The notes under the pieces are model-generated. The model did not search any database. It saw only the letters and a list, made by a program, of their open reading frames with translations, and had not been told where the DNA came from. From Linyphia triangularis (lineage: Eukaryota > Arthropoda > Arachnida > Araneae > Linyphiidae): a stretch of 64,000 bases of DNA. How positions within the stretch are numbered: the stretch's first letter is position 1; each line of letters starts with the position of its first letter. The stretch is from the NCBI GenBank assembly GCA_963978545.1, contig OZ021725.1, positions 87,838,305-87,902,304 of the forward strand, read 5' to 3'. Of this stretch, positions 55,006 through 64,000 are shown piece by piece. A program made the position numbers and the translations under genes.

Positions 55006-56030
55006 CTCACTACCTATTACATGAATTCAGTGATTCTCGATATTTAAGAGAGTTAATCTGTGTAAAATACATTTTACTGTGGATTCCTTTTGGAAATTCA
55101 CGAGTTCCATAAAACTCTTAAGATTGCTTTAGAAAAGAGTAAAGAAGAACATCCTGCTCAATTGGTGTCACTATGAAAGTTTTCATATGGGTTTTATAAG
55201 TTCGTTCAATATAATTTTATATGACTGCTTTTTTATATATAATGTGATATTTTTAACTTCGGTACGTATCTCATTTTACTATGAGAGTAGATAGAAAACA
55301 TTGAAACAAAATTATTATTCTGTGACTATAAGGATAAATGATTGATGTTTCTTTAATTTTTTTTTTTTTTTTTTTTTTTATCATCCTTCCCAATCTTTTA
55401 AAATATTTTGTCATTGAATAATTAATACTATCTTCATTCTAATGCCTCGTTTCTGATCAGTTGGGAGAATTTTTGGTTCCAATACTAAACATTAAATGTA
55501 CCTTTGCAAAATGTCTTCAATTATTTCATAGCCTTAAATTTAAAATTAGGTCTCAAAGCTATAAATATGCAGAGTATCCATAGTTGAAGTTCACCTTTGT
55601 AGTGCTGTCTACGGACATAGCTATTCATAAAAAAATATTGAACCTGTGAAACTTTAGTACAGAGATAAGAAATGCGTTATGCAAAGGAAAAAAAAAAACT
55701 AATTTCAAAAATCTCACCCAGTATAAATGCATATTTTGTTAATTCATTCACAGATTCATATACATTCACTTTTAATAATAAATCAAACTTGTAATATTAG
55801 TTTCCACCATTGCAATGCACAACTCGAAATTGCATGATTTGTTGTAAAAGCAAGTTTAAATATAGAACAGGTTGTTCGAAATGCTTTTTTGTCATGGCTA
55901 ACTAATCTTTCACTCAACCTCATAGCTGAAGATCACCATAGATTTAAGTTTGGGGATTAGGTGGAACAGGATTAACAGAAGTGATGGCTTACGATCTTTT
56001 TTACTTTCAATTATCCATATGTTAACATAG
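55006..56030. other. GT92 3' region and spacer
   Basis: AT-rich with an AATAAA-type signal near 55777. No other gene seen. Confidence 0.35.
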
Positions 56031-56545
56031 GGTGATGAAAATATTATTTTCGGTCAAACATTTTAAAATTTTTTTTCTTGCATCTCTCCACGTTTTGAAT
56101 ATCCTGATTTCTAAAAAAGGTGATCCAGAAAAAATATCTGTCGGTATGTCTGTGCGAACGGTGTCAGCATAACTTCCGAACGAATTGATCTACGCGTGTT
56201 TAAATTTGGTATATGGATTAGTGGTGGCCATGGGACTTACCATTAAGGTTTTCGTAAAATTTCGCAAGCGCATAAGGTTGAAATCAGGAAAAATCATGTA
56301 TTTCAGCAATTTCTAAAAAAAACACCGCTGTAAAGTATTTGATTAAAATATCTGTGCTAATTCCTCTTAAGATATTCTAAACATCCCTCTTCCAAAATTC
56401 CCGTAGAAATGCGATAAAAGTGTAAAAAGTTGAAATAAACGAATGCCTTGAATACAGAGTTCTCTGCCCTTGAGCATCGCCCATCAACGATTGATTTTCC
56501 TCTGTTTCACTCTCAAGAAAGGATAATATAATGCTTATCGAATAT
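56031..56545. mobile_element. dispersed repeat related to 7430-7950
   Basis: Shares TTTCGGTCAAA, CACGTTTTG, GTCAGCATAACTTCCGAAC and GGACTTACCATTAAGGTTTT CGT with the earlier copy. Confidence 0.6.
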
Positions 56546-57896
56546 CATTGCCAATTTCACTTTTTTCTTTTTTACCTTTATTACTGTGAAATTATTACTG
56601 TTATTACCATTATTACTGTGAAAATATGAAATCGGTAAATAACACCATTCCATACAAAATTTTAATATAATGAATTATTATACTGTAATTCAAAGTTGTG
56701 CAATGTTTCACACTCCTGTTTTTATTCTTTCTATAAATATTTTTTTGAAAGCATATTAAAATTAGCATGCATTGTGTGGAAGATCTTCTAGAATAAAGAC
56801 TATTCGTAAAAGGCATCACTGATATGCTTGCAGAGCAATTGGGTTCTCTAAGAACTCAGCTACGTTACAAGTGATAAGCGACAGATAGCAGAGCGATAGA
56901 AAAGCGTCGCTTACCTTTATGCTTACATTGAGCACAATGACCTGAGAGCGGCCGGCCATGACAAGTACGAGCGTCTGTGCCAAACACGTTCCTACTTGAT
57001 CTCCATCACTTGCAGCTCCCCGTAGACATCAATTTTCAACTCAGTCGATAAAATTTAAAATAAACATAAATTTCAACCGCCCTGCTCTTTCTTCTACATT
57101 GTTTGCCCCTTGCTGTAAATATTTCTATCGGTGCTGTCATGAACGCACCATCTAACTTGAATATCTTTTTGTGTCACATCATATATACAGACGCTGATAA
57201 CAATAATTATCGATCGATTTTAATAGACAAAAAAACTTTGATACTAAAAAATTTATTGTTTTGCCCATTAACAAATGCAAATAAATTTTGACTTTCTCAT
57301 ACAATGTTTATTTAAGTGTTGTTGCTGTGACACCCTACTGTCTAAGAAACTAATGTACTGAAAAGAACAATACTGCATAGTATACATACATAACAATGTA
57401 ATAAAAAACAAGCCGTTATTTACCTATTTTGAAAAACAGATTTGAACCCGTCCTTGTAGGAAGGCGTGACTAAGTTTTTGACCGATTTTCAGAAAACTAT
57501 AAGTTGGAAAAAAAAAAAAAAAAAAAGATTATAGTTTTACCCTTTTGTTTTTACCGATTTAAGGAAAATAAAAATTGTTTACAACAAACGCGAACTTTTG
57601 ATTACAAAAATCGACGATTTTTAGTTTATTTTGATGCAAGCAGACGAGGCTTGGCGGTTTTAATAATGTTAAACAAATGACAACATTAACTGTGTTCACA
57701 TAAAGTAACGCCCACTGTACAAAGTATTAAACTACAATATTTAAAAAAAAAATTTAAATCAATGATTGAGAAAACACCACTCAGTCTATTATTTTCGCTC
57801 ACAACCAGTTTTGCTCTATTGTTCGGCCTCAAGTCGATCACCGCTCGCTTGGTACGCGAGGCCTAGCAACAATTCATGTCGCTGTTGATCATGTCC
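56546..57896. other. spacer without recognised genes
   Basis: Short frames only. A GC-richer patch at 56860-57010 has no recognisable content. Confidence 0.3.
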
Positions 57897-58121
57897 TTAA
57901 CCTTTAAATGCTGTGGTTGGATGGTTTGAGGTTTTTGGCGCAAGAGCTACACATGGTCCAAACTGCACCAAACAAATTGATGAACACCATTTTAAAGTTT
58001 AAGAAACATAGTATCAGAAAAATTAATATAAAAGTCAAAGATGCGATATTTTAGGGGGTGGAAGCATTCCACAAAAAATGACTCGCGGTCTGTCAGACCG
58101 CTTACAGCAGTTAAAGGTTAA
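57897..58121. mobile_element. TTAA MITE, 225 bp
   Basis: Ends TTAACCTTTAAATGCTGTGG and the reverse complement of CAGCAGTTAAAGGTTAA match, with TTAA at both ends. No coding capacity. Confidence 0.75.
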
Positions 58122-59138
58122 CCTGTCCGAGACAACTCATTGAAAAAGTACAACCGTAATAAAATTAGACAAGAAATCAGCTCTGTAACGTTACTTTCCA
58201 AAAATTGCCCCTCGTCTGATCATACGATGATCCAAGACCATCCAGGATCGACTTCAGAAACTCTGGTGAGTGTTATCTGACCGAATTCAAAAGTACGGTT
58301 GGGGGGGGGGGGGGTGATTAATTGTGTTAAGAAATTAAATGGAGTAGAAAAAGGTAGCCGAGTAAGTTACAAATAACACCGGTGTGAATTTTATTCGTAT
58401 GCCTCAATAATGTAGAAGCGACTGTTGATTTAGCGGAAGTTTGTATTGTTTGGACAATGTTATAGATTATTTTTGAAGATATGGGTAAAATATTGCTAAC
58501 TTACTGTTTCTGTGACAAGGAGAACAATTGGACTGGCCATAGAGTAGGTAGGCTTTTTCTTCTTCCATTCATTCCCCAAACTCAAAAGTAATTAAATTCA
58601 ATATGTGTATCAAATGAGGACTAAAAATAGAAAACGACTTAAGTCCAAAAAAGAAATTTTTTCGGGAGAGCCGAAAAATGATCGCATCTTGTACTTAGGG
58701 TAATGCTTAAGCGCATACTTCAGATTAAATTTGAAATATTGCTACTGGAGAACTACTGGATGCACTTTGGGGATTCTTTACTTTGTTTAGCTTGCTATTT
58801 AGGAAATTTTTTCATAAAACAAAGATTTCGATTTTTTTGGTACTTGGGTCGTTTTCTATTTTTAGTTCTCAAATGTCTTCGAATTTCTTAAAAGGTTTTT
58901 GAACGACTCATTGTTATTTCTATTAATAAAATCTATGGAACTTAATTTTTCTATGAAAGGTCTTTTCTAAAGTATAATTATCTGGTCCTAAATTACTTTG
59001 ATCGTGTTGCCCTTGTTTCAGAAAACTAACTCCTCTTAAACCAAACACAACATTTTACGTTCAGTTCTTTGATCTGTAAAGCAACTCAATCAAAAAACAT
59101 TTTTACGATGGATATATTGATAACAATAATATACCATT

Positions 59139-59140
<2 letters not shown>
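58122..59140. other. AT-rich spacer
   Basis: Contains a G-run near 58303. No gene recognised. Confidence 0.3.

Positions 59141-59199
<59 letters not shown>
59141..59199. repeat. (TA)n microsatellite
   Basis: About 29 uninterrupted TA units. Confidence 0.98.
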
Positions 59200-59203
<4 letters not shown>

Positions 59204-60620
59204 GGATAGAAACAGTAAAAGTAAAAATCAAATTATGGATTGGCTCGCTTTGTCTCTCAATGCCTCATTCACCCTGCAAAAACATACTGCAAAATTTAAT
59301 CGCGATTTCAGCTGGGAAAAATCCATGGGAAAGGCTGTCTTTTACGATGTTTATTTCTCACTATTTCTAGATAACGTTTATATTTAATACTTTTTTAAAT
59401 GTTTCGGTGGAAGAGATTTCATGCAATTCTGACACGATAAAATTTCAAACCACGCCAATAGCTAATCATGGCTCTTGTGCCATAAAAATCCAGCTAACCA
59501 AACCAAAAAAACCCGAAGCGATGTTTATTTCCAAAGAGATTCGAAGACAGCTAATTCTTGCATGACGGTTGCTGATCTTATCTATACAGAAGCTATATCT
59601 TAATAACTATTTTCAGTAGTACAGTCTGGGTTATGTTTGTTGGAGTTTTCTGCTAGGAGCGCCATGCTGCCCCGTAACTTTATTTCAACATTCACAATTA
59701 AGCCTAATAATTTTTATCGTAGTCAGAGGATGAGTCGTCGATACCTAAGCTAGTACACAAATGAGAACACATTAAGATCTTGACGGATTTAACTAGGAGT
59801 GACCACTATTAATTCTACATGCAAGTGTTATGGTAGTGCGTTGACTCGATAACACAATCAAATTATTAGACAGATGCCTTAGCAAACTCTGTGGGTTTAC
59901 TGCTATACTGAAATAGCATTATAACTAATCATCACTTACAAATTCTATTGGAAAAAGTATTTATTTGGGGTGTATATATTCTCCTGACTATTTGAATTCA
60001 TATTTTAAGTTGAAGGAGGACAACAGTAAGCTGTTTTTTTTGCGTACAGAGACTTGGTAAGTAAATTTTTACTCTTTTATGATCTCAAGATTTAATTTAA
60101 TTCAGGATAAAAAAATGGTTAAATATGGGTCCTTTGAAATGCTTTTTTAAGGGATGGGGTGGAGGCTATGATTGTAAAAGAAGAGAGGACTTTACTATTC
60201 TCGATTACATTTGTACCTCTCCTCTCAGTCATTAAATACCACTCCTGTCCAATACAGTACCAAAAGAAACTCATGCTAAATGCGAGTTCTGTAGTTTTAA
60301 CTAAACTTATCTATTGTACTTCAAGAAGATGTATATCCATCTCTAAGTAGCCAAATCTGAAGTACCGTTATTAAGAAATATTTAAGTAGGTTTTTAAGGA
60401 ATTATTTTGCAATAGTGTTTGAAAAACTTGACCAATACTAAGGTAATTAACAATAATATAGTGGACAAGTCCCTATATTGAATATTCGTGTTTGAACTTC
60501 ATTTGGATTGATGATTCTGCCAGCATATTAATTAAACTATTGACAGAACAAGCTATACAGCTGTTGATGATCTTGATAGCTACAAATTTTTCTATAGATT
60601 TTCCAGAATCTTGGATGATT
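59200..60620. other. AT-rich spacer
   Basis: No gene or repeat recognised; the 63-residue frame at 60159-60350 has no motif. Confidence 0.3.
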
Positions 60621-60621
60621 T

Positions 60622-60808
60622 GTGCCGACCTAAGGGTATAGTGGTTAGCGTGCTAGAATTATAGACCACGAGGCTGCGGGTTCGAGTCCTGTGTTAGGCA
60701 TGGATGTTTTGTAAATGTCTGTTGGCTTGTCTAATGACGAATGTTTCGGTGCATTATAGCCCTCGTGATGCTGACGGCGCCAGATAATCTGAAAACAACC
60801 AACCAACC
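60622..60808 (+). mobile_element. tRNA-derived SINE, copy 7
   Basis: GCCGACCTAAGGGTATAGTGG, A box TAGTGGTTAGCGTGC, B box GGTTCGAGTCCT, tail GAAAACAACCAACCAACC. CTTGGATGA flanks it on both sides (60610 and about 60808) as a likely target duplication. More diverged than copies 4-6. Confidence 0.9.
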
Positions 60809-60844
60809 TTGGATGAAGTGTTATTCATTTTGCGTAAGATCAGT

Positions 60845-61030
60845 TACGGCCGTATTCACGAATTTTTTCACCCCAGCGCTAACGAATCTCGCCCCTCGAA
60901 AAACCGGTCTCAACACGAGGGCAAGTAAAAGTGGTATTCACGGACTATTTTCGACCTCGGGCCAACTTAACACGGTGTTGATAAACACCGCTAATTCCAC
61001 CCCACCTCGGAAGGTGGGGTGAAGCTAGGG
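60845..61030. mobile_element. GC-rich transposon end, possibly Harbinger-like
   Basis: GGCCGTATTCACGAATTTTTT and an inner inverted repeat (CACCCCACCTCGGAAGGTGGGG). The following 61080-61560 holds broken frames (LGFLANSTFF, LSGNSSGI) faintly like the N-terminal part of Harbinger transposases. Weak. Confidence 0.3.
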
Positions 61031-61569
61031 TAAGGCAGAATTTCTTAACCCGCCCATGCGCAGATGATGAATTTGAGTCGTTTGTTTTGATTTTCGCTAG
61101 AATCGAGACTCAATGCTACCTTCTGACGATCACAAGAGAAATGCATCGTACTTTTAAATTTCAATCATGGATAATCTAAAGTTGTGGGACTATCTCGAAT
61201 TATTGGAGATAGTTGAATGTGATAGAAAACTGTGCGCAAACATAAAATATTTTTTTTTCGGAACTGAATGACACAAGTGTCACATGCTGCTTTACGAAGA
61301 AGAGGTGGTTTTGAAATTTATAAATGACTTCATGTAAAATTAGAGCTGCTGAAAAATACCAACAATGTCCTGGATTCTGTGGAACAACTTGGTTTCCTTG
61401 CGAATAGCACTTTTTTTCTACGCAACAATAAATTGTCGGGAAATTCCTCTGGGATTATTTTGCAGTTCCGTTACATTTCCCAAGATGCATTTGTTACAGA
61501 GGTACTGCACAGACCTGTTAACTTTGTTTTCAATCTAAAATACACAATTATAGATATAAAGTGTTTATA

Positions 61570-63270
61570 GAGCAAGACTAAAACGCTACTATTTAAACTT
61601 ACTTTAAAAAGCCAAAGTAAATCAACAAAAATTGTCAGATCCCTATAATAGATCTGTACCTCGCTTTTATATCGGCAAATTTTTGGATATTCGCGATTAA
61701 TTCAACAGGTACATTTCCAATTCTTTCTATTCAAGAGAATATTATTTGTATTGTCCTAATTCTTCACAACATTTACATGCCTGTGCTCAAGTTTATTAAT
61801 CTCAAAACTTTCTTCATTAGTAATTTAGGATGCCACAATGCATAGAAGAACTAAAGCATTGTTATACTACAGAAAACATTTGAACATATTTTTTAATTCT
61901 GTGATAAGTTTCCACCCACTGTTATATTGCAAACTTCTTTCGCAATAAAGAATTCTGGAAATGAGTTCAAGGTTTATCGACAGGGGATTATAGTGCATCC
62001 ATACCAAAATGAATGTACTTTGGCTGTTAAGTAACTGTTTTTATTAAAAAGATTGTTTTGAAAATAAAGTATTTCATTTGATAATGTTTTTGGATATATT
62101 GTCCTATATTTTAGTATTGAATAAACTTTTTTGTACTCTTCTGTTAGCCGAATAATATTAGTCACCAAGCCTAAATGTTTAAATGATGCATTAATGTATC
62201 ATCAATCCTAAATGTTATGGCTTGTTATAGAAATTAAAAATGGTTTGAAGATTGTTTGGATTCCTGTCTGCAATTTTGCAGTTTCTATGTATCCGGCCAA
62301 TGGAATAGTATACCAACTTTCAAAATACTGCTATATTTTAATGTATAAAGAACTTTGCAAATAATCCTATATTTTACTAATCGGTGACCAAATTTACAAT
62401 TCTTCGTGTCATTGATTTTTGTTCTGTCGCAAATAGTATTTTCCCCTTCTAAATAATAATTTAGCGGAGAAGGTTTAAGAAAATATCAATTTTGACCTCT
62501 TTTTTTGCATATTCCAAAAATTTACAAAGTGGACTTTCATTAGTTAAACTTTTAGTCATTGTTATTATGATTGTGTGTGAAGTTTTTAAATTTTCGGTTC
62601 TAAAAAATTAATTGAGAACATTTTGTGTGGTTGATAAATACAAAAGGAAAGTAAAGATGCACAAAGCTATAAAGAAAATAAAAATGGCATGTAGATTATG
62701 AAATTTGTTTCGTTTCATTGTGCTGCGGATGTAAGTACAAGTTCATAATCTTTTATAATTTGTGGCAAGTGTTACTTTATTTTAAGTACTATTTTTGTGC
62801 AACACGCTGCGATTAAAAAAAAATACAATAGACTGTACCCCTTTCGTAACCCATATCTACCAAAAGTGTCCTTTGGTAGACATGGGACAAGTGGATTAAT
62901 TATTCCTCCGAAACGCCAATAGAAACACGAGCAAAAGCGCCTTATTAGAGACACGCCTACAAACTTGGTAGATTGTCTTCGACAATGCTTATATGTGTTA
63001 AGTTTCAGCCCAATTGGATGATGGTAAGTGGCTCCTGAGATTTGCCCACTACAAACAAACCCTTCAAAATTAATATAAAGAATTTAACTATGAATATAAG
63101 TTGTGAAAAATAGCTTTGTGAATTGTCAGGCTATCAAGTTTTCTTTTTTTCAGGTTACTTCCGTTGAAACGTGAATTAAACGTAACAGTGTTCGATTTGA
63201 AGCTGTTTCGTAATAGTAATAGAAATTTATAGTACTTTCAGTAGCAAAGACTTTGCGACCAAAAATGGCT
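61570..63270. other. AT-rich spacer
   Basis: No gene or repeat recognised. Confidence 0.3.
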
Positions 63271-63278
63271 TCAATATA

Positions 63279-64000
63279 GATATTGTGTAACTTTTACGCT
63301 ATTATAAATTCAACGCAACAAATCAAGAAGAAAAACAAGAATAATATTTTTTTTTTTTTAAAGTAGCTAACATGTTAACTGCCATTATACAAATTTTCTT
63401 CACGAGAGAAGGTCGATGGAATCAAATTCTAATTTCTATGTATTTTGAAATTTTTTACGCAGGCTGTAACTTGAAGCTTGTTATCGAGATCATTTTAACG
63501 AGGCGCTACTACAAAAGCTCACTCCAGTTTAGATCTTGTGTAACTTTTGCTGCATTATAAATACAATCCAACAAATCAAGAAGAAATGCATGAACTATTT
63601 GATTTTTTTAAAAGTAGCTAACATGTTAAGTAGTACCCTAATACCAATTTTCTTGATGGTAGGTGGCCCAGGGATCAAAGTTTTATTTTGTATGTGTTTT
63701 GTAATTTTTTATGCAGACTGTGACTAGAAACTTGTTGCCGATATAATTTTTAAGACGCTGCTACAAATACTCACCGCAGTATAGATATCATGTAACTTTT
63801 GCGCCATTAGAAATACAATGCAACAAATCAAGAAGAAATGCATGAACTATTTGATTTTTTTAAAAGTAACTAACATTTTAAGTGCCATTATGGCAATTTT
63901 CTTAATGGGAGGGGGGAGGGTCCCAGGGATCAAATTCTAATTTTTATGTGTTTTGAAATTTTTTACACAGATACTTGTGAAGCTTGTCACCAAGATAACT
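63279..64000. repeat. 252-bp tandem repeat, about three units, runs off the edge
   Basis: TTGTGTAACTTTTACGC (63283), TTGTGTAACTTTTGCTGC (63535) and CATGTAACTTTTGCGCC (63788) start equivalent units. Each continues with CAACAAATCAAGAAGAA, AGTAGCTAACATGTTAA and TATGTGTTTTGAAATTTTTT or variants. Spacing 252-253. Confidence 0.85.

Overview
The window looks like AT-rich, repeat-laden chelicerate DNA, most likely from a spider. Coding density is very low. The recognisable protein genes are a spliced cytosolic sulfotransferase and a type II membrane GT92 glycosyltransferase. There are also tRNA-derived SINEs, TTAA-type MITEs, a fold-back element, THAP-domain relics and a Ty3/gypsy provirus. The organism is inferred from this gene and repeat content, without any database match.

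Layout. 1-5.3 kb: a possible C-terminal exon on the + strand, and the N-terminal half of a sulfotransferase gene on the - strand (three exons, continuing off the left edge), with a decayed non-LTR retrotransposon and a SINE in its introns. 5.3-10.2 kb: nested transposons (a fold-back element with long inverted arms, two inverted copies of a palindromic MITE, a THAP fragment).

11.7-30.9 kb: the main find, a non-coding multi-snoRNA host gene on the + strand. About 28 intact-looking or near-intact C/D box snoRNAs, about 12 decayed copies and an 11-copy tandem array fall into ten families. Families were recognised from boxes C/D and from guides matching conserved 18S/28S segments: U18, U27, U30-like, U35-like, U36-like, U38, U44, U76, U80, and one I cannot name. 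A short non-coding exon recurs four times, and the order U27-U80-U44-U36-U18 recurs, so the locus grew by block duplication. A 231-bp tandem array has amplified a U38-derived snoRNA whose rRNA guide has become a T tract.

31.5-37.4 kb: a Ty3/gypsy provirus on the - strand with nearly identical LTRs, an ATAC target duplication and disabled gag-pol. 37.4-53 kb: repeat-dominated DNA with SINEs, a 710-bp insert between perfect 326-bp direct repeats, minisatellites, two solo LTRs, a gene-end fragment split by a solo LTR, and a THAP exon relic. 53.7-55.0 kb: the intact GT92 gene. 55-64 kb: mostly featureless AT-rich DNA with one TTAA MITE, a SINE, microsatellites and a 252-bp tandem repeat running off the right edge.

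The snoRNA locus would supply 2'-O-methylation guides for both ribosomal subunits; its introns are the functional product and its exons look like carriers. The other genes are unrelated neighbours. All coordinates come from reading the sequence; no alignment, folding or search was run.
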